DNA from: Methanofollis ethanolicus | GTDB taxonomy: Archaea; Halobacteriota; Methanomicrobia; Methanomicrobiales; Methanofollaceae | Direction of reading: 5' to 3' | Assembly: GCF_001571385.1 (NCBI RefSeq) | Contig: NZ_BCNW01000001.1 | Span: 2,209,470-2,273,469 of the forward strand | DNA length: 64,000 nt | Shown here: in pieces, positions 43,942 to 53,301 of the stretch | How positions within the stretch are numbered: the stretch's first letter is position 1 | Layout: every line of letters begins with the position of its first letter | The notes under the pieces: generated by a model | Databases searched by the model: none | Told to the model about the DNA's origin: nothing | What the model saw: the letters and a program-made list of their open reading frames with translations, nothing else | Position numbers and translations under genes: made by a program

Positions 43942-44694
43942 ATGAAGATCATCCAGTTTGTCGGAAGGTCGAACTCCGGCAAGACGACATGTATCGAGGG
44001 ACTGATCAGGGCCCTCAAAGAGAGAGGGAGCGTCGCCGCCGTCAAGCACCTCGGCCACGATCGGTACGCCCTCGAAGAAGGAAAAGACACGACAAAATAT
44101 GCAGAGGCAGGCGCCGACCGCGCGGTCGGCATCGACGACGTCAGGGCCGTGACCGCCAGCCAGAGCCCCGACCTCACCGCCGTACTCACCGACCTCTGCG
44201 ACGCCGGCATCGAGTACTGCATCGTCGAAGGCTTCAAGACAATTCCCTTCCCGAGAATCGTGATCGGAGATCTCGAATCCGACAACGTCGTCCTGAGAAA
44301 CCCGACCATCGAGGAGACACTCGAACACCTCGACGCGTTCGAGGACTTCCAGACCCTGCAGGGCGTTGTCAGGGACCTGCGGCGCGCGTACCCGTTGGAA
44401 AGAGCGGGGGCCGTCCTCACCTTCAACGGCATCGTCAGGGAACTGACCGGCGACGAACGTACAGAGTACCTCGATTTCCCTGCCGGCATCGACACCCTCG
44501 TCGACGACCTCAGGAAGGAGGCCGAACAGACGCCCGGCGTCATCGGCGCCAGGTTCTATCACAGGAAAGGGCGGCTGTACGCCGGCGAGGACATCACCTA
44601 CTTCGCCATCCTCGCCGAACACCGGCAGGAAGCCTTCGCCGCAATGGCGCAGGCGATCGACCGCCTCAAACAAGAGTGTCATGACAGAAAATGA
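43942..44694 (+). CDS. mobB-moaE: MobB-MoaE fusion for molybdopterin biosynthesis
   Basis: ATG 43942 follows GGAGG (43931-43935). Residues 1-~125 are MobB: P-loop FVGRSNSGKTTCIEGLI, VAAVKHLGHD and IVEGFKT. Residues ~140-250 are MoaE (AGAVLTFNGIVRELTG, then VIGARFYHRKGRLYAGED, EHRQEAFAAM), the large subunit of molybdopterin synthase. MoaE's catalytic Lys segment is the part I match least well. The fusion joins sulfur insertion into the pterin with GTP-dependent cofactor maturation, serving formate dehydrogenase and formylmethanofuran dehydrogenase. It overlaps the frame of the next gene. Confidence 0.88.
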   Translation: MKIIQFVGRSNSGKTTCIEGLIRALKERGSVAAVKHLGHDRYALEEGKDTTKYAEAGADRAVGIDDVRAVTASQSPDLTAVLTDLCDAGIEYCIVEGFKTIPFPRIVIGDLESDNVVLRNPTIEETLEHLDAFEDFQTLQGVVRDLRRAYPLERAGAVLTFNGIVRELTGDERTEYLDFPAGIDTLVDDLRKEAEQTPGVIGARFYHRKGRLYAGEDITYFAILAEHRQEAFAAMAQAIDRLKQECHDRK

Positions 44695-44704
44695 AGGGAT
44701 GCAT

Positions 44705-46084
44705 ATGAGCACAGAGAGAGTACAAAAACGGATCTTCGGGACAAACGGTGTGCGTGGCGTCATCGGCAAGGACATGACCCCCGACCTCGTGATGCGGATA
44801 GGCAAGGCCCTCGGCACGATGAGAAAAGGACGGATCGCCGTCGGGCGGGACACGAGAACCTCGGGCGAGGCCCTCGCCGCCGCCGTCTCTGCCGGCCTGA
44901 TGGCGACAGGGTGCGAGGTCGTCGACTGCGGCGTCCTCCCGACCCCGGCCCTCCAGTACCTTATCATGGAGCACTTCGACGGCGGGGCGATGATCACCGC
45001 CTCCCACAACCCCCCGGAGTACAACGGCGTCAAGGTCATCGAACCCGACGGCACCGAGATGGGCGACGAGGAGACCCTGAAACTCGAAGAGATCCTCTTC
45101 TCCGGCGCCTTCGACGAGGTCTCCTGGGAGAAGGTCGGCGGCAAGAAGGACGCCCCCGACCTCAAGGAGGAGTACATCGACGCAATCGTCTCGCACTTCC
45201 CGCCCGGCATCGGCGCCGGCCTGACCGTCGTCGTCGACCCGGGTTCAGGGCCCGCGGCAGACACGACGCCGGCGATCCTCTCCCGCCTCGGCTGCACCGT
45301 CCACACCATCAACGCCCAGAAAGACGGGCGCTTCCCGGGCAGACTCCCCGAACCCAGCCCAGAAGGACTCGCACCCCTTGCAGAACTGGTCGTCGAAACC
45401 GGTGCGGCCTTCGGCGTCGCCCATGACGGTGACGCCGACCGCGCCGTCTTCGTCGACGACCAGGGGAGGTACGTGGAGGAGAACAGGGAGTTCGCCCTTG
45501 TCGGGAGTTACGTCTGCAGGAAGACGAAGGGCCGTGTCGTGACCCCGGTCTCCACCTCCCTCATCGCCGAGAAGATCGCCGCCATGCACGGGTGCACGGT
45601 CGAGTACACCCCGGTCGGGAGCATCTATGTGGCAAGGCGCATGCGTGAACTCCTCGGGGAAGGGAAAGAGGTCGCCTTCGGCGGCGAAGGGAACGGCGGG
45701 CTCATCTATCCCGACCACCAGTTCTGCCGCGACGGCGGTATGACGGCCGCCACGATGGCCGGCCTCCTCCAGGCCGAAGGGACGTCTCTTTCGGCACTCC
45801 TTGACGCCCTGCCGACCTATCATATCATCAAAGAGAAGGTGAAGACACAGGCGGCCGACGCCGTCGTCGCCGCCCTGAAAAAGCACTATGCCGGGGAAAA
45901 GATCGACTGCCGGGACGGGATCAGGATCAACAGGCCGGGCAGCTGGGCACTGGTCCGCCCCTCAGGGACGGAACCGATGATGCGGGTCGTCGTCGAAGCG
46001 GAGAGCAGAGAGGATGGAGAAGACTTTTTCAGGGAAATCATGGCCGTCGTCAGGGCGGCCGCACCGGATCTCACGTCCGCGTGA
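44705..46084 (+). CDS. Phosphohexomutase (phosphoglucosamine/phosphomannomutase)
   Basis: I choose ATG 44705, with GAAGGGA at 44693-44699 as its ribosome-binding site; ATG 44681 and 44699 are in frame. The 459-residue enzyme begins RIFGTNGVRGVIG. It has the phosphoserine loop MITASHNPPEYNG, the magnesium loop DGDADRAV, the sugar loop GEGNGGLIY and the phosphate loop RPSGTEP. In methanogens such proteins interconvert hexosamine or hexose 1- and 6-phosphates for UDP-sugar and glycan synthesis (GlmM-like). The TASHNPP and FGTNGVRG features favour GlmM over ManB. Confidence 0.92.
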   Translation: MSTERVQKRIFGTNGVRGVIGKDMTPDLVMRIGKALGTMRKGRIAVGRDTRTSGEALAAAVSAGLMATGCEVVDCGVLPTPALQYLIMEHFDGGAMITASHNPPEYNGVKVIEPDGTEMGDEETLKLEEILFSGAFDEVSWEKVGGKKDAPDLKEEYIDAIVSHFPPGIGAGLTVVVDPGSGPAADTTPAILSRLGCTVHTINAQKDGRFPGRLPEPSPEGLAPLAELVVETGAAFGVAHDGDADRAVFVDDQGRYVEENREFALVGSYVCRKTKGRVVTPVSTSLIAEKIAAMHGCTVEYTPVGSIYVARRMRELLGEGKEVAFGGEGNGGLIYPDHQFCRDGGMTAATMAGLLQAEGTSLSALLDALPTYHIIKEKVKTQAADAVVAALKKHYAGEKIDCRDGIRINRPGSWALVRPSGTEPMMRVVVEAESREDGEDFFREIMAVVRAAAPDLTSA

Positions 46085-46279
46085 ATACTTTGAAAAATAT
46101 AAAAATCACAATCTATTTTTTTATTGCACTCCGATTAACCCGGAGATAGAGAAATCCCCGGGTCGTACCGGGACGATAGATAAAATAATCTTTGATTTTC
46201 TTTTGCGTTACGAATCTCAAAAGTCACCATAGAGAATGTTTATCTACTATTATCCAAATATATTCAGTCAGGATGAGCC

Positions 46280-49200
46280 GTGCCTGCAACTGAGATAGAT
46301 ATTTTAAAAAGAATACATCAGGTGGTCGCGCGGGGAGACCAGGGAGAGATCGAGACCTTACTGAGCGACATCTCTGATATCCCGAAGAGAAAGGAGAAAA
46401 AGGAGTTACTCGAAGAGATCCATGCAACCATACTCGATACAGCCTTCAGCGAGAATCATCCCGAGTTGACAAAAATCCCGTTGTCGCTCCCGAAAAACGA
46501 TATCTTCGAACACATCCTGCACGCGACCCGGATCTATATCGACACCCGGGACCAGGCATGGCTCCAGGCCGTCTACGACCTCTCGAACTCGCTCGACAGG
46601 AAGAGTTCACAGTCCATCATCCTTGCCGAGGTGACCAAGAACCTCATCGAGGCCGGAGTCGACCGCGCCGATGCCGACCTGATCAGGGTGGGCATGGAGG
46701 TCTACCACCAGATCAGCTTCAGGAAGTACCGCTCAGCCCTCCTGATGGACATCGTCCCCCTGCATATCGTCTGGAGCGTCACCATCAGGGACACCACCCT
46801 CCTCACCGAGGCCGCCTTCCTCATCGAAGGGATCGGCGACATCTCCAAACGTTCCCTCCTCCAGAGCGAAGTCGCAAAGGCGATCGGGCGGATTGGCGTC
46901 TCCACGCGCGACTTCGAACTCATCGTCAGGGCGCTCAGGTCGGCCGCCGACATCAAGCAGAAGATCCGGCGGACAAACTGCATCGCCTACATCGTCGGCC
47001 AGACCTGGAAATCCCCCCTCAGTTCACAGATCTCGGACGTCATGGAGGTCCTCAAGAGGCTGGACGACCTCCCGGAGACAGAGATCGCGGAGATCTCCGC
47101 AGCCATGGCAGAGGAGATGATCGCACGGAACCACGACAAAGGCGCCGTCGTCGTCACTCTCGAAGCACTGGTCCGGGCCTATCCCTTCACCCTCCAGGGC
47201 ATCATCACCGAACTCCTGAAAGCGGCGGAGAAGACCGGCGACCCCTACTATCTTGAGGCAGGGCTCACATTCAACACGCGCCTCGAACCGTCCGATGAGG
47301 TCCAGATCAGGGAAGTCGTCAGGGCCAGCATCGCCGTCGTCGAAAGGACGGGCGAGGCCAGGTTCATCCTCCAGGTCGTCCCCATCGTCGAGGAGGCGAT
47401 CTCGGGCCCGAAGGCCTTCGCCATCTACCTCTCCCTCGTCCACACGATGCTCGAACGCGGGGCATTCACCCATGCCGTCGACATCTTCGGGAGGATCACC
47501 TCCTTCACCGAGATCGCCCAGATGGGGAACCAGTTCTGGGACACCACCGTGCTCCTGGTAAGCACAGGCGTCCTGCGGGACAGGGTCGACGACGTCAAGA
47601 CACGCGTCTTCGCACGGATGGACACCGAGACGAAGGAGAGCCTGGTCCAGCGGAGCGTCACCGACCTCTGCAAAAACACCCCCTTCAACGATATTGTCCG
47701 GCACATCCCGTCCCTCGTAGCCCTCTGCGGCCTTCACAGGCGGCGCGACGAACAACTGCAGACGGCCATCGACCTCCTCATCGAAAGACAGTTCATCGAG
47801 TCCCTCGACCCCTCGTACCTCGTCGAGATCGCGAGAAACATCGGCAACCCTGAGGCAAGCGGAAGTTCTGTCTCGCGGATCGTCGCCAATATCGCAGACT
47901 ACGGCGTGTCCCACAGGAACCGCGACTACCTCCAGCGTGCCGTCGGCCTCACCTGCGAGATCAGGGAGCAGAAGATGCGGTCGGAGGCGCTCTGCAGCAT
48001 CATCGACCGCGCCGCAGACCTTGCCGTCTACCAGGGCGACCTCACGCTCCTGAAACGGATGCGCGGCTGGACCGACCCCCTGCTCGAAAAGGAGTACGGT
48101 CTCTACACCGCCGGCAACATCGTCCGCGGCATGGTCAAGTACGGCATCGACAAGGTGGCCCCTCACGCCCTGGAGAACGCCTACCAGATCGCACGGGAGA
48201 TCGAAGACCCGTCCCTACGCCAGCAACTCCACGAACAGATCACCGAGGGGTTCATCAGGGCCGGGTGCCTGATGATGACCGAACCCCTCACCGCCGAGAA
48301 CGTCGACCTCCTGGAGAACCGGATCTCGGTCTTCAGGCGGGCGATCGAGGTCCTCAAGGAGACAGTGGTCGAGAGGCGGTACTCCATCAGGATCGCACGG
48401 AGCATCGACATCATCGAGGAGTACGTCGCCAGTGCGCGGAACCCGTACCATGCCATCCCTCTTGCGATGTTCGTCCTGGAGATCAGCAGCAACGCCGAGC
48501 GGGACGCGATGATCGCACGGGTCATCGTCGATTTCGAGGACTACCTCGACGACCTCGCCTCCACCGACCCCTACGAGATGATGGCATTCATGCTCGCCCG
48601 TCTCGAATATGCGCGGGGTTCGCCCGAGGTGATGGAACTCACCCGTCTCCTCCTCCTCCAGATCGCAAGTCCGTACACACGGTACTCGGGGATGTGCACC
48701 CTCGCCGAGGGGTATCTCAGGATCAACGACACCGATAGGGCGACGACGATCCTGGACGGCATCCGCGACGGGGTCAGGGAGATGGAAGTCCCCCATGAAA
48801 AGACCCTGATCCTCTCCGACCTCGCGGGCCTGATGGCACGGGTCAACATCAAGGACGCCTACACCTGCTTTGACGAGGCCCTCTCCCTCATCCCCGTGGT
48901 CGACCCGGAGATGGGCGGCGTCGTCAGGAAACACCTGGTCTTCGCCCTTGTCAGTCTTCATGCCACCGAGCCGCGGGAGGAGAACATCGCCGGCGTCAAC
49001 GATCTGATCATGACCATCGACGACCCGGTCGACTATGTGAACTCCCTCGTCGCCGCCTTCGGCATGGTCTCCCAGGGAGGGAGGACGGCAGAGGTGCTTG
49101 AGAAGATCTATGACGGCATTGCGGCCATTCCCTTCCCGTACGACCGCGCCTCCATGCTCATCTCGGTCGCTCCCATCGCCGAGAAATACGGGCAGGAACG

Positions 49201-49855
49201 CGACGCCGAGATGCTCCTCGCCGAGGCCGACAGGATCACCGCAGAGATCCAGATCCCGGTCGTCGCCGCGATGGTGAAGAAGGGCGTGAGCCAGATGTTC
49301 CTGATGCTCGCCGCGGCCCGGAATGACGAAAGTCTCAGGACCAGGGCAATCGACGCGATCCAGAGTATCGAAGACGAGATTATCAGGAACCGCGTCTTCG
49401 CGCAGATCGGGGTCAGTCCCGAGACCCCGATCACCGATCCGGCATACTCCAGGCTCATGGACGCCGCACAGGAGGTCATCGGTGCCGCCACCTCACGCCC
49501 GGACACCTCGTCCCTCGAGTACCTCATCGAAGGCGTCTCGGACCGGGCCCAGAGGGCGCGCTACTGCTTCGAACTCTACCTCCTCTTCCGCGACGCCGGC
49601 AGGGACCGCCTTGCCGACCACATCCTTCTCACCGGGATCGACGAGGCGAGCATCATCAGGCCGCTCTCCAGGCGGGTGCACGTCCTCTGCGACATCGCCC
49701 TCTCCCTCCACGAGGTCGGCGAGAAGAAGAAGAGCCGGGACGTCGTCGGCATGGCGGTCAACGCCGCCACCAACATCAGGCAGGACGACCTGCGGGACGA
49801 GGTCTTCAACGACCTCGACGTGGTGATGCGGATCCTCCAGGAGGAGCGGGCATGA
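46280..49855 (+). CDS. Giant all-helical repeat protein, 1191 residues
   Basis: No signal peptide, membrane helix, P-loop or enzyme motif is visible. The whole length is short amphipathic helices of ~18-20 residues in repeating pairs, with recurring features such as IAxxIxxxGxxxxDxxxL, ALxxIxxRAADLAVYQGDL, and spacing near 35-40 residues, as in TPR or other alpha-solenoids. GTG 46280 is the start; an AT-rich box lies just upstream. It should be a cytoplasmic scaffold binding many partners. The gene is cotranscribed with acylphosphatase (4-base overlap). I do not recognise a named family. Confidence 0.8.
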   Translation: MPATEIDILKRIHQVVARGDQGEIETLLSDISDIPKRKEKKELLEEIHATILDTAFSENHPELTKIPLSLPKNDIFEHILHATRIYIDTRDQAWLQAVYDLSNSLDRKSSQSIILAEVTKNLIEAGVDRADADLIRVGMEVYHQISFRKYRSALLMDIVPLHIVWSVTIRDTTLLTEAAFLIEGIGDISKRSLLQSEVAKAIGRIGVSTRDFELIVRALRSAADIKQKIRRTNCIAYIVGQTWKSPLSSQISDVMEVLKRLDDLPETEIAEISAAMAEEMIARNHDKGAVVVTLEALVRAYPFTLQGIITELLKAAEKTGDPYYLEAGLTFNTRLEPSDEVQIREVVRASIAVVERTGEARFILQVVPIVEEAISGPKAFAIYLSLVHTMLERGAFTHAVDIFGRITSFTEIAQMGNQFWDTTVLLVSTGVLRDRVDDVKTRVFARMDTETKESLVQRSVTDLCKNTPFNDIVRHIPSLVALCGLHRRRDEQLQTAIDLLIERQFIESLDPSYLVEIARNIGNPEASGSSVSRIVANIADYGVSHRNRDYLQRAVGLTCEIREQKMRSEALCSIIDRAADLAVYQGDLTLLKRMRGWTDPLLEKEYGLYTAGNIVRGMVKYGIDKVAPHALENAYQIAREIEDPSLRQQLHEQITEGFIRAGCLMMTEPLTAENVDLLENRISVFRRAIEVLKETVVERRYSIRIARSIDIIEEYVASARNPYHAIPLAMFVLEISSNAERDAMIARVIVDFEDYLDDLASTDPYEMMAFMLARLEYARGSPEVMELTRLLLLQIASPYTRYSGMCTLAEGYLRINDTDRATTILDGIRDGVREMEVPHEKTLILSDLAGLMARVNIKDAYTCFDEALSLIPVVDPEMGGVVRKHLVFALVSLHATEPREENIAGVNDLIMTIDDPVDYVNSLVAAFGMVSQGGRTAEVLEKIYDGIAAIPFPYDRASMLISVAPIAEKYGQERDAEMLLAEADRITAEIQIPVVAAMVKKGVSQMFLMLAAARNDESLRTRAIDAIQSIEDEIIRNRVFAQIGVSPETPITDPAYSRLMDAAQEVIGAATSRPDTSSLEYLIEGVSDRAQRARYCFELYLLFRDAGRDRLADHILLTGIDEASIIRPLSRRVHVLCDIALSLHEVGEKKKSRDVVGMAVNAATNIRQDDLRDEVFNDLDVVMRILQEERA

Positions 49856-50130
49856 AAACGGTCCGGATGGTCGTCTCGGGAAAAGTCCAGCACGTGGGGT
49901 TCCGGGCCTGCACAAAGAGGATCGCGGTCAGCCTCGGGGTCGGCGGCGCGGTGAAGAACCTCGCCGACGGCACGGTCGAGATCACCGCCTCAGGCGACCC
50001 GGTGGTCCTGGACAAGTTCGTCGCCATGCTCTATTCCTGTCCCCGCGTCGTGGTCAGGGAGGTCGGGGTGACGGCCCTGCCCTTTCATGAATTCCCCGAC
50101 TTTTCCATCCTGCGCGAGATCCGTCAGTAA
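49852..50130 (+). CDS. Acylphosphatase
   Basis: The 92-residue protein matches the family over its length: VRMVVSGKVQHVGFRACTKR with the catalytic Arg in GFRACT, VGGAVKNLADGTVEITASG with the catalytic Asn, and a C-terminal beta strand. It hydrolyses carboxyl-phosphate bonds such as carbamoyl or acetyl phosphate. The ATGA overlap with the upstream helical protein implies translational coupling. Its tail overlaps the convergent cas1 by 7 bases. The arginine cluster nearby produces carbamoyl phosphate, a possible substrate. Confidence 0.93.
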   Translation: MKTVRMVVSGKVQHVGFRACTKRIAVSLGVGGAVKNLADGTVEITASGDPVVLDKFVAMLYSCPRVVVREVGVTALPFHEFPDFSILREIRQ

Positions 50131-51092
50131 ACAGGTGAAAACTCTTTTCCCGAGATCAGGGACGTCGACAGGTCTCGTGCGACCGACACGATCGGTTCGT
50201 CCTGAATGCTTGCATGGAGCGCCGGGAGCAGGCGACCGACAAGGGCGTCGGAGAGGATGCACCGCCCTGTCCCGGCCTCATAGTCGCCCGCGTCAAGGCC
50301 TGCACGCACCAGGGTAAAGACGGTCTCGTCCACCATAGCGGGCTTGAAGCCGTCGATCAGGTCGTTGACGAGAGCGCCGTTCCCCTCGTGGAGGGCGCCG
50401 GCGTTCGGGTCGAGGCCGGCGGCAAGGGCCGCACACTGTGCGACCCCGTACAGCATCGCATAGCCGAGAGAGAGCATCGCGTTGACGGGGTCGGGGTGAG
50501 GCCGCGCAGTCCGCCGCCTGAAGCCGGATCCGGGCGGGAGGGTCCTCGCCATCACTTCATAATAGGTGTCGGCGATCAGTCTGCTGACCCGCCTGAGTTC
50601 GTCCATTTTGATGAGGTACGGGAGTTCGTCCCTGTTCCTGTGGAAGAACTCAAGTTCCCCGTCATAGAGGAAAGACCAGCCGGATGAGTTTCCCATGCGT
50701 TCGATCGCGAGGATACGGGAGTCGGCCGCTTTCCGTGCGAAGGTCAGGGCATAGGTGTGCCCGAACATTTTTTTCTGGGCTTCCCTCACTCTCTCCCCTG
50801 CATCGTATCCGGAGGGGAGGACCTGGCCGGCAGGAAGGCCGTCGGCGTCGAAGAAGGAGATGGGCACGCCGGCGCGCCTGAGAGAGATCACGGCCGAGGT
50901 GTGGATGGTGTGGCCGCCGACGACGATGAGGTGGCCGACATTCTGGAGGTCATATTCCTGTACCGTGTTCATTCTCCGCACTGTCAGGGTGTTTCGGCTC
51001 GCCCTGACGTGCGCTCCCGAACCTGCGACCGTCACCCATCGTCCTGCCCTTTCCATGGTTAAAATCCCGGCACTGATGATCAGATGTGGCAT
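50124..51092 (-). CDS. cas1: Solo Cas1-family endonuclease/integrase
   Basis: The 322-residue protein has Cas1 features: an N-terminal beta sheet (HLIVVGGHTIHTSAVISLRR, VPISFFDADG), then helical motifs DPVNAMLSLGYAMLYG, GLDPNAGALHEG (His235) and LVNDLIDGFKP (Asp244). The expected third ligand, a Glu near 168-172, is not evident: Ser170 or Val169 occupies the place before LIADTYYEV. A shorter start at Met13 (51056) is possible. No cas2, effector genes, or repeat-spacer array appears in the window. Cas1-solo proteins of methanogens are known outside CRISPR loci, some as casposases; this copy lacks the polymerase and terminal repeats of a casposon. Confidence 0.85.
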   Translation of the reverse strand: MPHLIISAGILTMERAGRWVTVAGSGAHVRASRNTLTVRRMNTVQEYDLQNVGHLIVVGGHTIHTSAVISLRRAGVPISFFDADGLPAGQVLPSGYDAGERVREAQKKMFGHTYALTFARKAADSRILAIERMGNSSGWSFLYDGELEFFHRNRDELPYLIKMDELRRVSRLIADTYYEVMARTLPPGSGFRRRTARPHPDPVNAMLSLGYAMLYGVAQCAALAAGLDPNAGALHEGNGALVNDLIDGFKPAMVDETVFTLVRAGLDAGDYEAGTGRCILSDALVGRLLPALHASIQDEPIVSVARDLSTSLISGKEFSPVY

Positions 51093-52376
51093 CTCCCCCT
51101 AGATGAACAGATCGATATCCCCCGAACCTTGATTGCCGGGGACGTTCCTGAGAGGATCATGAAGGCCGGGGCAGGGGCAGAATGGCACACTCTCCGGGAC
51201 GTCCTGGTGCACGAGCCTGGTATCGAGGTCTTTTTCGCCCTGACGGCACCGAAGCACCACCTCTACGAACGGTTCTTCTGTCTCGACGCCGCACGGCAGG
51301 AGCACCGGGGGCTCTGCACGGTCCTCCACGACGATTTCGGCGTCCGCGTCCACCGCCTTGCCGGGGCCGTGCGCGATGGCGCCGCGGCAGACCACGCGGT
51401 CAGGGCGGCCCTCGAAGAGGTCGCCGCCGGCGGGGGCAGGGCGATGGACCCGCCGGCAGCAGACCGGGACGCCGGCAACCTCTTCCTGACGGCCGTCCTC
51501 GACCCGGTGGCCGGAGACGGCCGGGTGACTCTCGGGAAGACGATGCACAACCTCTACTTCATGCGCGACCAGCAGGTCTGCACAGCCCGCGGCATGGTGA
51601 CGGGGAGGATGGCGACGGCCGAAAGGCAGAGAGAGGTGGCGCTCACCGGCCTCGCCCTCGCGGCCCTCGGTGCGGGGCCTGTCGGCGCGGTGCGGGCAGG
51701 GAGATGCGAGGGCGGCGACGTCATCCCTGCCGGCGAGTTCGCCCTCGTCGGGTGCGGGTCGAGGAGCGACCGGGCGGGGATAGAATCCCTTCTCTCATGC
51801 GAGATCGGTTTCGACGAGGTGGCGGTCGTGCACGAACCTGTCCACCCCCTTGTCAGGGGCCGCGATCCTATGGTGAACATGCACCTCGACACCTACTGCA
51901 ACATCGCGGGCGACGGTATCGCCGTCGGCACCCCGGCCCTCCTCGATCGGGCGGCGGTCGAGGTGCTCCACCGGGAGGGAGACGGGTTCGTGACGGCCGG
52001 ATGGGAGGGGAACCTTACCTCTTACCTCGAAGAGAAGGAGTTTGCCGTCGTCCCGATCACCACTCTCGAACAACTCTGCTATGCCTCGAACTTTCTCTGC
52101 GTCAGGGACAGGGTGGCGGTCGCCGTCGACGCCGGGGCACTCGCCCCCCGCGTCCTCGAAAGGTTGCAGGAGAAGGCGGCGGAGAGGCCGGGGAAGTACG
52201 ACGCCCTCCTCGCGGCGGCCCGGGAAGACTACCGGCGCCTCATGGCCGGGGGCGGGTTCTTCCCGTACACGAAGGAGGTCGCCGCGGCGGGCCTGGAGAT
52301 GGTGCCTGTCGCGCTCACCAATGCCACAGGCGGGTATGGCGGGGCGCACTGCATGACCTGCACGGTCAGGCGGTGA
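51084..52376 (+). CDS. arcA: Arginine deiminase family enzyme
   Basis: The 430-residue protein has the guanidino-modifying fold: LRDVLVHEPG near the start, NLYFMRDQQVCT (cf. NLYFTRDP), CEGGDVIPAG (Asp/Glu substrate ligands), MHLDTYCNI (His-x-Asp-Thr) and a C-terminal NATGGYGGAHCMTC with the catalytic Cys. It should hydrolyse arginine to citrulline and ammonia. ATG 51084 lies divergently over the first codons of cas1, so one start must be re-examined. It converges on carbamate kinase with an 11-base overlap. Arginine use of this kind is uncommon in methanogens. Confidence 0.85.
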   Translation: MWHLPLDEQIDIPRTLIAGDVPERIMKAGAGAEWHTLRDVLVHEPGIEVFFALTAPKHHLYERFFCLDAARQEHRGLCTVLHDDFGVRVHRLAGAVRDGAAADHAVRAALEEVAAGGGRAMDPPAADRDAGNLFLTAVLDPVAGDGRVTLGKTMHNLYFMRDQQVCTARGMVTGRMATAERQREVALTGLALAALGAGPVGAVRAGRCEGGDVIPAGEFALVGCGSRSDRAGIESLLSCEIGFDEVAVVHEPVHPLVRGRDPMVNMHLDTYCNIAGDGIAVGTPALLDRAAVEVLHREGDGFVTAGWEGNLTSYLEEKEFAVVPITTLEQLCYASNFLCVRDRVAVAVDAGALAPRVLERLQEKAAERPGKYDALLAAAREDYRRLMAGGGFFPYTKEVAAAGLEMVPVALTNATGGYGGAHCMTCTVRR

Positions 52377-53301
52377 TACGCGTCCCGGCACGGCCCCTGA
52401 CGGCCTTCTCCGCATCGTCGAGATGGGCGATGACCGCCTCCCGACCGCCGCCACGGACAAACCTGACGGCCGCCTCGACCTTCGGCGCCATCGACCCTTC
52501 AGCAAACTCCCCGGCGGCGAGGAGACGTTCTGCCTCCGCAGCGTCCATCACGGGGATCCGTTCCTCTTCGGCCGTGCCGAAGCGGCGGTACGCCCCCCTC
52601 ACGTCGGTGAGCATGAGGAGGAGGTCGGCGCCGATGCCCGCGGCAATCCTCTCCGCGGCAAGGTCCTTGTCGACGACCGCATCGACACCGACAAGACGGC
52701 CGTCCCCCTCCCTGACCACGGGCACGCCCCCGCCGCCGCCCGCGATCACGACGGCGCCGCTCTCGAAGAGGGCCCGGATCGCCCGGACCTCAAGGACCTC
52801 GCGGGGAGCGGGGGAAGGGACCACCCGTCGCCAGCCCCGCCCCCCTTCCTCCCGCATCGTCCACCTCTCGGACGCACCGAGGGCCCGCGCCTCCGGCGCC
52901 GTATAATAGGGGCCGATCGCCTTGGAGGGGCGGGCACATGCCGGGTCAGACCTCTCCACCAGAGTCAGGGTCAGGACGGTCGCGACCGGCAGGTCGAGGC
53001 CGGCCGCATACAACCGGTTTGCCATGCACTGCTGGACCATGTAGCCGATCATCCCCTGGCTCTCGGCGCCGCAGACGTCGAGGGGCATCCGCGGCACCGC
53101 GTCCTTCGCGCACTCGTTCTGGAGGAGGATGTCGCCGACCTGCGGGCCGTTGCCGTGGGTGACCAGGACCTGGTGGCCGGTGGCGACCAGGGCGGCAAGA
53201 GGGGCCACGGCCGCGTCGATGTGGCCGAGTTGCTCCTCTGCGGTCCCCTCCTCCCTGTATCTGACGATGGCGTTGCCGCCGAGCGCCGCGACGATCTTCA
53301 T
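52366..53301 (-). CDS. arcC: Carbamate kinase
   Basis: The 311-residue protein has amino-acid-kinase-fold marks: ALGGNAIVRY, VTHGNGPQVGDILLQNE, PLDVCGAESQGMIGYM, AVVIAGGGGGVPVV, VDAVVDKDLAAERIA and EGSMAPKVEAAVRFV. In catabolic direction it uses carbamoyl phosphate to make ATP. Its start overlaps the stop of the upstream decarboxylase gene by 4 bases (ATGA), so the two form an operon. It is the opposite strand to arginine deiminase. No ornithine carbamoyltransferase lies in the window; the biosynthetic one would have to run in reverse. Confidence 0.95.
   Translation of the reverse strand: MKIVAALGGNAIVRYREEGTAEEQLGHIDAAVAPLAALVATGHQVLVTHGNGPQVGDILLQNECAKDAVPRMPLDVCGAESQGMIGYMVQQCMANRLYAAGLDLPVATVLTLTLVERSDPACARPSKAIGPYYTAPEARALGASERWTMREEGGRGWRRVVPSPAPREVLEVRAIRALFESGAVVIAGGGGGVPVVREGDGRLVGVDAVVDKDLAAERIAAGIGADLLLMLTDVRGAYRRFGTAEEERIPVMDAAEAERLLAAGEFAEGSMAPKVEAAVRFVRGGGREAVIAHLDDAEKAVRGRAGTRITA

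Noticed and set aside
12059-46261. Shared 13-mer ATTATCCAAATAT upstream of the endonuclease (12059) and the solenoid gene (46249)
   Set aside because: The distances to the start codons differ (about 59 and 19 bp) and the word is AT-rich promoter-like sequence. Chance is the simplest reading.
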